NCBI GenBank assembly: GCA_004794655.1
Contig: SMMW01000642.1
Span: 682,001 to 746,000 of the forward strand
Direction: 5' to 3'
Length of the DNA: 64,000 nt
DNA from: Marisa cornuarietis
Lineage: Eukaryota > Mollusca > Gastropoda > Architaenioglossa > Ampullariidae
Below the pieces are notes generated by a model. The model was not told the DNA's origin and made no database searches. It saw only the letters and a list, made by a program, of their open reading frames with translations. Every line of letters begins with the position of its first letter. Positions within the stretch are counted from its first letter, which is position 1. The position numbers and the translations under genes were made by a program. This document shows positions 10,901 through 20,200 of this stretch, one piece after another.

Positions 10901-13900
10901 TGTCTGGGCAAACTCATGGCATGTTTATATTCATGTCTGGGCAAGCTCATACTTACTTACTGCCCGTTATGCCTGTCGGCACGTAGGGCAGCGACAAAGG
11001 TCCTCCACTTTTGTCTGTCCTGGGCCAGCTTCCCCCACAGTGCCCCAGCTGTGATTTAGGGTCTTCATTTCTGCCTCCACGGTTCGCCGCCAGGTGTTCT
11101 TGGGCCGGCCTCGCTTGCGCTTTCCCTCTGGGGTCCAGTGTAAGGCAGTTTTTGTGATGGAGTTGCCTCTGATGACATGGCCAATCCAGCGCCATCGTTT
11201 CTTCATCAGGATGGTGTTCATACTCTCTTGCCCACACTGGGCAAGTAGCTCTTCGTTGGAGATTGTTCTTGGCCAGAAGATGCCCAGGATTCTTCTCAGG
11301 CTTTTGGTGTGGAAGACTGATAGTTTGTTGAGGTCGCTGTCAATCATTCGCCAGCACTCCGAGCCGTACAGAAGAGTGGACAGGACAAGGCTCTGGTAGA
11401 GTCTCAGTTTGGTATGGGTGCTGTACTGGGCTGACTTCCAGATGTTGCTTAGGCTACAGAAGATGCCCCTGGCCTTGCTCAGTCTGCTCTGGATGTCACG
11501 GTCTGCTCCTCCATCCTGCTTGACCACGCTGCCCAAGTATGTGAAGTTTTCAACCATCGGCAGGTCTTCTCCCTCTATGTTGATCGGTGTTGAATTGGTG
11601 GTGTTGAGGGTCATCACTTCTGTCTTTGTCCGGCTGATGTGCAGTCCGACCTGCTTCGCAAAGGTGTTCAGGCGAGTCGTCTTCTCCTGCATATGTCGAT
11701 GGGTGTGTGACAGCAAGGCCAGGTCGTCGGCAAAGTCTAGGTCTTCTAAGTTCTTGGAGAGTGTCCATCTTATGCCCCTTGGTTCATCTTCCGTTGTGTG
11801 GCGCATTACCCAGTCAATGACAAGGTTAAAGAGTAGGGAAGACATCACGCAGCCTTGTCTCACTCCAGTCCCGACCTCAAAGCAGATGTCACTGTTACCA
11901 ACGCAGCATGAAAAGTTCGTATAGAAGCTTTTGACCAGCAGCACAATTTCCATTGGTATTCTGTACGCTCTCAGGATGCGCCAAAGGCTTTCTCTGTGGA
12001 TGCTGTCAAATGCCTTCTGGAAATCCATGAAGTTAATGTAGAGCTGTCTCTGCCACTCTGTACACTGTTCAATGATGTTGCGTAGTGCAAATATCTGATC
12101 GGTGCATCCTCTTCCTCTACGAAACCAGCCTGTTCTTCTCTAAGTTGTGCGTCCGTTGCCTCTGAGATTCGTCAAATGATGATCTTTGTCATGATCTTGC
12201 TCGGGACGGACAGGAGAGTTATTCCTCGCCAGTTGTTGCAGTCGCTAAGGGGTCCTTTCTTTGGAATTTTGACGGGACTCCTCTGGTCCAGTCACTTGGG
12301 ACTTGTTTCCCTTCCCATACTGCGGTAAATAGGGGTTGCAGGATATTGGCTGCCAGTTCTGGGTCTGTTTTGAATAATTCAGCGTTCAGATTGTCTTGGC
12401 CTGGTGCCTTTCTGTTCTTCAAGGACTTGATTGCTGTGATGATTTCCTGCTTGTCTGGTGGGGCGATGTTGACGTCTAGGTCCTCAGTGGCTTCGTGTAT
12501 GTCGGCTTCTTCGGAAGGTGGTGGTCTGTTCAGAACCTCTTTGAAGTGTTCGGCCCAGCGTGCTTCTTGTTCTCTCTCTGTCGTTAGTAGCTTCCCTTTC
12601 TTGTCCTTGACTGGGGCATCGTTGGTGCTGTGGAACTTGCCGCTAATCACTTTGGTGATCTTGTACAGCTTTCCTTGTTCTCCTTTTTTTGCTGCTTCTT
12701 CGGCCTCACTTGCCAGATTGTTCAAGTAGGCACGCTTGTCTGTTCTCGCCGAGCGCTTCACTTTCTGGTTCATTTCTCTGTACTGTAGTTTGAACTTCTC
12801 TTGCAGTCTTTCAGATCTGGTGCTAGCCACCTTTTTCTTGATGTCTCTTCTTTCCTGTATTGCTTTCCACGTCTCTGGTGTTATCCACTCTTTCTTCTTA
12901 GTTCTTTTAGTCCAATACTAGTCTCGCTGCTTTTTTGGTACACTGTTCTTACAAGGTCCCATCTCTGGTTTATTCTATCTGTATCTACCTCGCAGGTGTC
13001 TGTCATGTTTGCAAGTGCCTGAAATCTGTTTTTCACTTGAAGGATGAAGGCATTTTTTAGTTTGGGGTCCTGCAATCTTTCCACATCAAAGCGTCTGTGT
13101 GCTGCTGACTTGCGTCCTGTACTTCGTAGTTTCATTTTAATCTTTGCTACAACAAGGTGATGGTCACTCCCAACATCTCCTCCTCTTCTCACCCTGACGT
13201 CGAGTAGGGAACGTCTCCAGATGCCGTTGATCATTAGGTGGTCGATCTGGTTGCTGTCCCTACCATTGGGTGAGCACCATGTTAGCTTGTGGACGTTACG
13301 GTGAGGGAATAATGTTCCTCCAATCACTAGGTTGTACATAGTGCATAGCTCCACTAGTCTCTCTCCGTTGTTATTCATGCAGCCACAACCATGTCTGCCC
13401 ATGACTCTCTCTACGTGGGTGTTGTCGTTCCCAACTTTAGCATTCATGTCGCCCATCATAATTAACAGGTCATGGCGGGGTGCTGCACTTACTTCTGCTT
13501 GTAATTGGTCGTAAAAGGTGTCCTTCGCCTCATCATCGCTATCGTTGGTTGGTGCGTAGCGCTGGATCAAGGTCATGTTGCCATGTCTCCCTTTCACTCT
13601 GGCTGTAATCAGTCTGCTGTTGATCGGTTTCCACTCTATCAGGCATTTCTCTGTTCCTTTCCTCAGGATGATGGCTACTCCCTCATTGTGTTGGTTGTCT
13701 TCTCTGCCAGAGTACAGCACTGTCTCTCCGGTCTGGGTCTTTATTCTTCCGGAACCTGTCCATCTGCTTTCGCTTACTCCTAGGATGTGCAAGTTGTAAC
13801 GTCTCATCTCGGCCGTAATTTGTGCCAATTTACCAGTTTCGTACATGGTACGCACATTCCAGAAACCTATTCTGGTCTTGCATTTGGCGCTCAAGACTTC

Positions 13901-14851
13901 CATCTTCGTGCTAGTAGCTTCCTTTCGGTTTTCACTACTAGCAGTCATACAAGGATCTTGCGATAGCTCTGGGAGCCCATCGCACACAATAGTGGTGTCT
14001 TTCTTTGTCGCTGTTTCCGTAACGGTATTGCTTTTTACGGGACAGGGTTGTTAGCCCTGTGCCCAACCCCCAACCTGGAGGACCAGGGATCATGTTTTGT
14101 CTGGCATCTACCCTTTGACCTGCCCGGCTTGGGTGGCCCTGCCCGGTATAGCTCTTAGGGTCATCGATACACACAAGCCCCCTGACCGCGACAAGGTAAT
14201 GATCCTCCGGGGGGGGGGGGCAAGCTCATGGCATGTTTATATTCATGTCTGGGCAAGCTCATGGCATGTTTACTTTCATGTCTGGGCAAACTCATGGCAT
14301 GTTTATATTCATGTCTGGGCAAACTCATGGCATGTTTATTTTCATGTCTGGGAAGCTCATGGCATGTTTATATTTTCATGTTTGCATTGTTTCCATTTTT
14401 CATGTAAGCAAGGAATTTGTTTCCATGCTTGACTGTTGTCACTGTACCTTGATCTTCCATGGAGCAACAGCCAAGTGGAAGTCTGCTACTTCACGTCCTA
14501 CATCGCTGTGTTAAAGTTCTCTTAAGGTCCTTCTTAACCAAGTATGGGCAGATGTTCCACAAAATGTTTATGTGACAATCATGTACAAATTTTCCAGATT
14601 TGGTCAAGCATTCAGTTTTTGCAGTTAAGAAGCACCTACAATAGAGAAATACAGTCTAACGGTTTTGTGTGACATGCTTTTTCTGGCCTCTGTGGCAGGT
14701 GGTGTGGCACGAAATGCAGGACGTCTTCATCAATCAGTACAAGCACTACGATGAACTCATGAAGAAATGCTATCCCGACAGCCAGCTGGGCTTGGAGTTC
14801 ACCATAGAGAATGTGTTGCAGTATTTCTCCGACATTGCTCAGTCACATTAA
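7032..14851 (+). CDS. EXOC1: EXOC1 (exocyst complex component 1, Sec3), last three coding exons
   Basis: EXOC1/Sec3 is a subunit of the octameric exocyst, which tethers secretory vesicles to the plasma membrane before SNARE fusion. The exons are 7032-7154, 9356-9427 and 14699-14851, all phase 0 with AG/GT borders. They encode 114 residues plus a stop. The peptide has landmark blocks of the animal Sec3 C-terminus: [37 protein letters not shown], and the terminal IAQSH. This is the end of the helical CATCHR-type rod. The PH-like N-terminal domain and most of the rod lie outside the window, so the preceding intron exceeds 7 kb. The introns here are 2,201 and 5,271 bases and full of repeats. The gene is convergent with NAA15. 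Confidence 0.95.
7427..7775 (-). pseudogene. Degenerate RTE/BovB-like reverse transcriptase fragment
   Basis: On the minus strand 7575-7760 reads [20 protein letters not shown], then [13 protein letters not shown] and [11 protein letters not shown], which are the RT fingers and palm of RTE elements. After a frame change, 7427-7560 gives [10 protein letters not shown], the next conserved RT block. Stops and shifts show it is dead. It is a different and older family than the RTE copy at the left edge. Confidence 0.7.
7911..8420 (-). mobile_element. 5'-truncated L2/CR1-like LINE with (CAT)n tail
   Basis: Minus-strand translation of 8100-8300 gives LQSLHWLPV and [20 protein letters not shown], the C-terminal end of ORF2 in L2/CR1-type elements, with a frameshift near TTFRK. 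It is followed by a T-rich 3' UTR containing GCTGCGCAATGAGCATTCTT and a terminal (CAT)n run at 7911-7939. The same 3' UTR occurs at 38729-38803. The coding part appears internally shortened between LHWLPV and GARAF. Confidence 0.75.
9053..9200. repeat. 64-bp tandem duplication rich in GTGTGTTCA
   Basis: Just over two copies of a 64-base unit built from GTAACCTGTGTGTGTTCAG sub-repeats. CAGGGTAAC recurs at 9069 and 9133. Confidence 0.85.
9356..9427 (+). CDS. EXOC1: EXOC1 exon (second from last)
   Basis: 24 codons, [20 protein letters not shown] then NLLQ, phase 0 at both ends. The acceptor is ACAG at 9352-9355 and the donor GTAAGA from 9428. The sequence is among the best conserved in animal Sec3. 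Confidence 0.95.
9428..10165 (+). other. EXOC1: EXOC1 last intron, 5' part
   Basis: No gene, repeat or motif was recognised in this stretch. Confidence 0.5.
10166..10246 (-). repeat. Dispersed repeat, copy 1 (core only)
   Basis: Read on the minus strand, this is TCAGCGACAGTTATCTTT, then AGGTTAACAGGTG and TTGTACTTTGTGCCACCACT. It matches three other blocks in NAA15 introns (28736-28803, 32249-32500, 40089-40270). The family is not identified; it could be a SINE or MITE. Confidence 0.65.
10357..10950. repeat. 33-bp minisatellite, left part
   Basis: About 18 tandem copies of a 33-base unit, TGGCATGTTTATATTCATGT followed by CTGGGCAAGCTCA. Variants include GCAAACTCA and TTTACTTTC. The unit length is a multiple of three, so several frames stay open for 218-256 codons, but these are not genes. 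The array is interrupted by a LINE and resumes at 14221. Confidence 0.97.
10967..12028 (-). pseudogene. RTE reverse transcriptase, catalytic and C-terminal part
   Basis: A 353-codon open segment begins at the palm block [16 protein letters not shown] and includes GVRQGCVMS, catalytic FADD within [39 protein letters not shown] and [11 protein letters not shown]. It ends near the element's 3' end. It is part of the broken ORF of the LINE at 10951-14220; the reading frame differs from the upstream segment. Confidence 0.85.
12219..12830 (-). pseudogene. RTE ORF2 middle segment (linker and RT fingers)
   Basis: The frame begins in the linker ([20 protein letters not shown]) and includes [17 protein letters not shown], the start of the RT fingers. 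It loses frame near 12240-12270, just before the expected NNWRG motif. At least one more disruption lies between 12219 and 12028. Confidence 0.8.
12881..13987 (-). pseudogene. RTE endonuclease (EEP family) segment
   Basis: A 368-codon frame encodes an apurinic-like endonuclease that nicks the target for target-primed reverse transcription. Visible blocks are [14 protein letters not shown] (N-terminal Asn of EEP folds), [12 protein letters not shown] (metal-binding Glu), [11 protein letters not shown] (GDxN), and NQIDHLMI with GSDHHLV (terminal catalytic Asp-His). The frame shifts near 12890, just past the domain. Database entries sometimes label this domain craniofacial development protein 2-like. 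Confidence 0.88.
14221..14380. repeat. 33-bp minisatellite, right part
   Basis: Four to five more copies of the same 33-base unit as 10357-10950, degrading after 14340. The array was continuous before the LINE inserted. Confidence 0.95.
14381..14698 (+). other. EXOC1: EXOC1 last intron, 3' end
   Basis: Unique-looking intron sequence ending in a pyrimidine-rich tract and the TGGCAG acceptor. I see nothing else in it. Confidence 0.6.
14699..14851 (+). CDS. EXOC1: EXOC1 terminal coding exon
   Basis: 50 codons and a TAA stop: [20 protein letters not shown], then [21 protein letters not shown] at the end. The acceptor is GCAG at 14695-14698. The IAQSH terminus is the usual Sec3 C-terminus in animals, so the gene ends here. 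Confidence 0.95.
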   Translation: MVWHEMQDVFINQYKHYDELMKKCYPDSQLGLEFTIENVLQYFSDIAQSH

Positions 14852-15395
14852 GCACTCTCGTCAAGACAGGTGTAGCTTCTTGTCACGTGAAAGATTTTGA
14901 TTGACCAACAACTGTGACTTGCTGTTTCTCACACATTTCCTTGTGTTGTACGTTTTTGCCCCGATAACGTCAGCATGTGTGCCTTGCTTTGCACAAAGTT
15001 TAACGCTGCAAATTTGGGGGCATCATCAGAGGATACCATGCTATTACAGAGAAAAAGAAAGGAAATGAGAAGAATACAAGGAAGAAACAGCTCGGCATCA
15101 GCATCAGCATCAGCACATGGGTCAAGACAAAAGGATGTGGAGCCCACCAGCCATAGAGTTCAAGGTTGACATGAGGACCTGCACGATGTATTAACCGTCT
15201 CTTGCCTTGGGTAGTCAGAGGAAGTTTTCTAGCACATGCTTACGTCGCATGCATTGTGGTGTGCACGAGCCACCAGGGTACAGCAGTCAAGCAGCTGTCT
15301 GTGCCTGCAGGGTAGCTATCCTGCTACTACAGTTTTTATGCAGGTGTTAATGACATGAACCCCCCCCCACCACCACCACCAACCCCAAAAATAAA
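14852..15395 (+). other. EXOC1: EXOC1 3' UTR (inferred)
   Basis: The first AATAAA after the stop is at 15390-15395, following a C-rich and CCA-repeat stretch at 15361-15380. This suggests a 3' UTR of about 0.55 kb. A CAGCAT repeat lies near 15095. Confidence 0.5.
15390..15395 (+). terminator. EXOC1: Candidate polyadenylation signal of EXOC1
   Basis: AATAAA 539 bases after the stop codon and the first such hexamer downstream. The LTR element begins about 150 bases beyond it. Confidence 0.45.
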
Positions 15396-15479
15396 TCAAG
15401 CGTTACCCGTGAGACTATGAAGAACAGATGTTGACAGGATGTTTCCAGAATTTCCTATTTAAACCCTCCTTTGACTACA

Positions 15480-15547
15480 AAAGCTATAGAGACCTGCACC
15501 ACAGCTGTCATCAAAAGAACTGATTGTAGATTTCAGGAAAGACAAGG
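15480..15547 (+). pseudogene. Left fragment of an old LINE split by the LTR element
   Basis: Translation gives KELIVDFRKD, the conserved block of CR1/Rex1-type RTs just before the region that resumes after the LTR element at 22434. The last five bases (CAAGG, 15543-15547) are the target duplication. Confidence 0.6.
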
Positions 15548-16630
15548 TGTCACAAACCTGCTGTCTTAAAATTTTTTTTTTATTTTTATCCTGAAAGGGG
15601 ACAGGTAACGGGACTGGAAGGGGGGAGGTGTGAGCGGAAGAGTTAATGTGTATCGGTGTGAGGTCTGAGTGGGTGAGTCAGTGCCGGGCCGTGATGGCCG
15701 GTCGGCTGCTTAATTAACTGGTGTGACAAGTTTGTTTTAGGGGGATGGTGACGAAGGGAGAGAGTTTTGGGGTTTCTTTGTTTCTATTGTTTCCATTGAT
15801 TTATGGTGATAAAGTCTGTTGTTGAGAGGATGGGATGGAAAGAATGAGAAGAGTGTTTCGGTGTACTTTGATTTTATTCGTATGCTGGTTCTCCTTGACG
15901 GGAGCGGGGAAACTTGACGGTCTCCTCGGGCGTTGGGAAAGTCTTGACCAGACTTTATGTACCAAGTCCTGACCACGCTTGTGTTTATTTAGCAAGTCTT
16001 GACCAGACTTGAGTAAAATTTGTCATTTAAACCTGTTGAGGTGAGTGTATGTCTATGTTACTTACTGTTTTTAAATGGTGGAGTTTGAGAGAGTGATTAA
16101 TATAATTTTTGTATGAGATAAATAGATGAATGTATGTTATTGTAGTGGGGGAGGGAAATATTTAGATATTGATATATTGTGGGTTAAATATGGTTATTTT
16201 CTGTCTAGGTTTACTATTTTTTTTTTATTTCATTTTTTTTATTCATTCATCTGGACAATTGACTGTGCATTCGTTGGCGGTCGGGACTGGGGGCGTGCAT
16301 GATTCAGAAGAGACAGCACCAGGACCGGAGACTGTGTGGTGTGATTTGTGTTGGGTTTTCTTTTCTTTTCTGAAGACTGTGTTTGGGAGGACTGTGCCTT
16401 CAGGAGTGGAGGACTGCGCCTTTATGAGTGAGGGGAATATTATGTTTGAAGGAACTAAGGGTGAACATTGAATTTTTGACTGTGTTTAGTTGTTATTTTG
16501 AATTTAGATTTTTTTGTTTAGTTAATTATTAATTCTTCTTTTCAATTATATTTGTCTTTAAATTCAAATTGTGTTTGTTGTTTTAATAGTTACTGACTCG
16601 TCTGAAAGGCACTGTAGAGTGCAGGTGACA
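15548..16630 (+). repeat. 5' LTR (1,083 bp)
   Basis: Starts TGTCACAAACC and ends GCAGGTGACA. Compared with the 3' LTR, there is one extra T in the run near 15572 and a T/C difference at about 16274. Short open frames inside it recur in the 3' LTR and are not genes. Confidence 0.97.
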
Positions 16631-16636
16631 ATATAA

Positions 16637-16654
16637 TGGGGGCTCGTCCGGGAT
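16637..16654 (+). other. Primer binding site, proline-tRNA type
   Basis: TGGGGGCTCGTCCGGGAT starts six bases after the 5' LTR. It is the 18-base sequence known from gammaretroviruses as complementary to the 3' end of tRNA-Pro. tRNA-Pro priming of minus-strand DNA is therefore inferred. Confidence 0.85.
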
Positions 16655-16786
16655 CATTTTATAGTCTATTATTGTCGTTCAGACGAGTTAGGAAATTTTA
16701 TTGCAGTTTGTATTCTCTTATCTTTGATTGTGTTGGAACGTTGTGTGTATAAACTGTTAGATTTTGTGATATATGTTATTGTTATC

Positions 16787-17119
16787 ATGGCTACTGGATT
16801 CGATTCAAAAGATGTTAAGGAGACTGATCCTACTTCAGAAGGGTTGAAGGAAATACCTTTTAAAGAAGAAATGTCGGTAGAAGTAGAGGGGTATGCCAGT
16901 AAACTTCAGAGATGGACATCGGAAGCTAAGTTACTCGCCACAGAGCTTGAGCTGACAGGGGATAAATTTGCCAAGTTCGTAGCGGCGGAGTTGAGAGATC
17001 GTCGTCAGGAGGAGAGAGACAAAAAGAGAGAGGAAGAAGAGAGACAACGGAAACTTCAATTAGAAGAAAGACAACTTCGGTTAGAAGAAAGAGAGAGAGA
17101 GAAAGAAAACTCCAGTTAG
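16787..17119 (+). CDS. Gag N-terminal frame of the Gmr1-type element
   Basis: The frame starts at ATGGCTACTGG, the first ATG in good context after the primer site, and encodes about 110 residues. The N-terminal part is acidic. It is followed by a strongly charged coiled coil (RRQEERDKKREEEERQRK). The frame stops at 17117-17119, just after a (GA)n tract at about 17089-17103, while the same coiled coil continues in the frame shifted by -1 (or +2). This is either a slippage mutation or sequencing error in the GA run, or a frameshift site. No canonical slippery heptamer is visible. Matrix/assembly function is inferred from position. Confidence 0.75.
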   Translation: MATGFDSKDVKETDPTSEGLKEIPFKEEMSVEVEGYASKLQRWTSEAKLLATELELTGDKFAKFVAAELRDRRQEERDKKREEEERQRKLQLEERQLRLEEREREKENSS

Positions 17120-17229
17120 AAGAAAAAGAGAGAGAAAGAAAACTTCAATTAGAAGAAAAAGAGAGAGAAAGAAAACTTCAATTAGAAGAAAGAAAACTTC
17201 AGTTAGAAGAAGAGGAAAGACTTTTAGAA

Positions 17230-20200
17230 TTGAAACTGAGAGAAAGGAAGTTTGAATTAGAGCAGGAGAGAGAAAAAGAAATTCATTGTCAACAGCTAGA
17301 GAAGGGAGTAGTCTCAAGTCCATCAGACCCACGTATCGGTACTTACAGAGTTAAACTTCCTGTTTTTGATGAAACGGTGGAAGATTTAGATACCTTCTTA
17401 GGGCGCTTTGAGTGTGTAGCTCAACTACAGAACTGGGATGCAACTAGCTGGGGGGTGATGCTGGGGGGTCAACTGAGAGGCCGAGCAGCAGAGGTGTACT
17501 TGTCACTCACAGACACTGAGAGACGTGACTACAATAGTGTCAGAGTAGCACTGAGAGAAGCATTTAAACTGACTCCAGAGTCCTACAGGTGTCAGTTTAG
17601 AAAGACACGAAAACTTGATAGAGAAACATTTCCACAATTTGTCACCAGACTGACACGCTATGTAGAAAGATGGCTTAGCTTGTCTGGAAAAGAGACAAAG
17701 TATGAAGATTTACTTGATCTTGTTTTGCAAGAACAAATGCTTGAGGTTGTGGGAGGAGACATGGCAGTTTATCTCCGCCAATGTTTACCAAAGACTGTGA
17801 AGGAAGCAGCGATGTTGGCGGAGCGTTATGCTGATGCACGTAGGTCTGTCAAACGTCCATCAGGTGTGCCGTATCGAACTGACAGCCTGCCAAAGGATAG
17901 GAGTAAGTTGACAGAGCAGGCTGGAACTCAGCAAATATCATGTTTTAATTGCGGGAAACCAGGACACATAAAGAAAGACTGTACTAATAGAAAGCAAAGC
18001 TTTGTTCCAGGAAATAGCTCGAAAGTGAGTGTTCTGATGTCTGACCAGTCAGTACAATCAGAAGCAGGATCATACGATCCTTATTGTCTTGCTACTGTCG
18101 GGGAGCAAACAGTGAAAGCTATGCGTGACACAGGAGCTGATATGCTGGTAGTGGATGCCAGTTTGGTAGCTCAGAGTGATCTTTTGCCAATACACCGCCG
18201 TATAATGATGGCCAGCAAGAATGAGGTTCACTCATGTCAAACTGCCTTAGTCCGACTAGAAAGTCCGTTTTATTGTGGAGAAGCAATAGCGGTCGTACTC
18301 GCCCATCTGGTGGTTCCTGTCATCATAGGCAACCACATCGAGCAGAAAGATGGAACCAAAGTGCCTGTGTTGGTTTATCCTCCATTACCTCCAGTAACCA
18401 CACCGACTGTTGCAGTTGTTACTCGCGCACAAGCAGCGAGAGAGGAACAAGATGCACGGGTTCCTAAACCTCTCAAAATGACTGACTCTTTGTTGGGAGA
18501 AGTGACCAGAGAAGATTTACACAAATTACAACTGACGGGTCCTGAATTAGAAACTCTTAGACAGAAAGCCAAAGAAGGAAAAGTAGAACAAAGCAGGAAG
18601 AGAGGATCTATTCAGTTCTTATGGAAGAATGGCACACTGATGCGCCAGTACACTTCTGATAAAGGTGTTTATCAACAAGTGTGTGTACCAGCCGCCTTAC
18701 GACAAGGATTACTTCGATTATCTCATGATGTACCCATGGCTGGACATCTGGGTACTCAAAAGACAATTGACCGGCTGCAGGCAAATTTTTACTGGCCAGG
18801 CATGCTGTCAGAAGTTCGTCGTTATGTCGCTTCCTGTGATGCATGCCAAAGAACATTGCCGAAGGGGCGTGTGAGTAAAGTGCCACTTGGACAATTTCCT
18901 TTAATTGACGAACCTTTTAGAAGAGTTGCAGTAGACCTTGTGGGACCCATCACACCCATGTCAGAACGGAAAAACCGTTACATACTAGTGGCGGTAGACT
19001 ATGCCACACGCTATCCCGAAGCTGTAGCTTTGCCAGGAATTGAAGCTGAAAGAATAGCAGAATCACTCTGGGAAATATGGACAAGGCTGGGTGTTCCGAA
19101 AGAAATACTGACGGACAGAGGTACACAGTTTGTCAGTGAACTTATGAGACAAGTGAACAAGTTGCTTGCAATTAAAGGATTGACCACAACCCCATATCAT
19201 GCTCAGTGCAATGGGCTAGTGGAGAAATTTAACGGAACATTAAAGAGTATGCTGCGAAGACTCTGTCAAGAACGGCCAAAAGATTGGGACAGATTTTTGC
19301 CCGCTCTTCTATTCGCATACCGTGAGGTTCCTCAGGGAAGTTTGGGATTCTCACCTTTTGAGTTACTGTATGGTCGAACTGTGAGAGGACCCTTACAGAT
19401 TTTGAAAGAACTGTGGACTAAGAATGCCCCAGAAGAGGTGAAAACTACTGCTCAGTATGTCATAGACTTGAGAGAACGGCTAGAATCCACCTGTGCCGAG
19501 GCCCAGAAAAACCTCGAGAAAAGCGCTCAGCGTTATGCCGCAGCTTACAATCGACAGACTAAGCGGCGAACATTTCCAGTGGGAAGCAGAGTGTTGTTGT
19601 TGTTACCGACAAAGTCAAACAAACTGGAGATGGCCTGGCGGGGACCGTATGAAGTGAAAGAGAAAGTAAATGAGATGAATTACAAGATTCAGGTGGGCGA
19701 CAAATTACGTCTGTATCATGCTAACCTGTTAAAGGCCTACATGGAGAGAGAAGCCGACCACCCTGATACAGCCAAAGTCTCCAGTGAGATACCCAGTAGC
19801 ACAGTCAGAGTAATCATGGAAGAGGAGGGAGATGATGATGAATTAGAACCAGCTCTAAGAGCGGAAATTCCTCTACCTTCACTCACATCTGAAGAAGGTC
19901 CTGACAATGTTAAATTTGGGAAAGGACTGAATGAGCTGCAGGAGAGGCAATTAGCTGAGATTTGCCATAAACATGCCCGCTGTCTGACTGATCTGCCTGG
20001 AAGCACTGACTTGGAGCAGTTTACACTTACACTGCAGGATTGTCAGCCGGTCTGTGTTAAACCTCGGTCTGTGCCACATTCGCAGGTGGAAATCATCAAA
20101 CGAGAACTAGACTCTATGATGAAATTGGGTGTCATTGAAAAAACGACATCTCCTTACAGTGCACCCATCGTGTTAGTAAGAAAGAAAGATGGACAAGTTA

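Larger units (their letters stand above)
10951..14220 (-). mobile_element. Near full-length RTE-clade LINE, inserted inside the 33-bp minisatellite
   Basis: The element reads right to left. It has a 5' UTR (about 14220-13990), an endonuclease frame (13987-12881), a linker and RT start (12830-12219), the RT body (12028-10967), and a short AAGT-type tail at 10951-10960. CAAGCTCAT borders both ends (10942-10950 and 14221-14229). The target is itself a tandem array, so the exact duplication length is ambiguous. A run of about ten C (minus strand) marks the 5' junction. At least two frame breaks inactivate it. The 5' UTR block GGGCTAACAACCC is shared with the copy at 34248, so the two RTE families are related. 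Confidence 0.92.

Noticed and set aside
10284..11059. Open frames of 218-256 codons with perfect 11-residue repeats
   Set aside because: The 33-bp unit is a multiple of three, so several frames stay open by chance; this is an intronic minisatellite.
15737..16471. Open frames of 60-100 codons duplicated at 21540-22274
   Set aside because: They lie in the two LTRs and have no recognisable domain.
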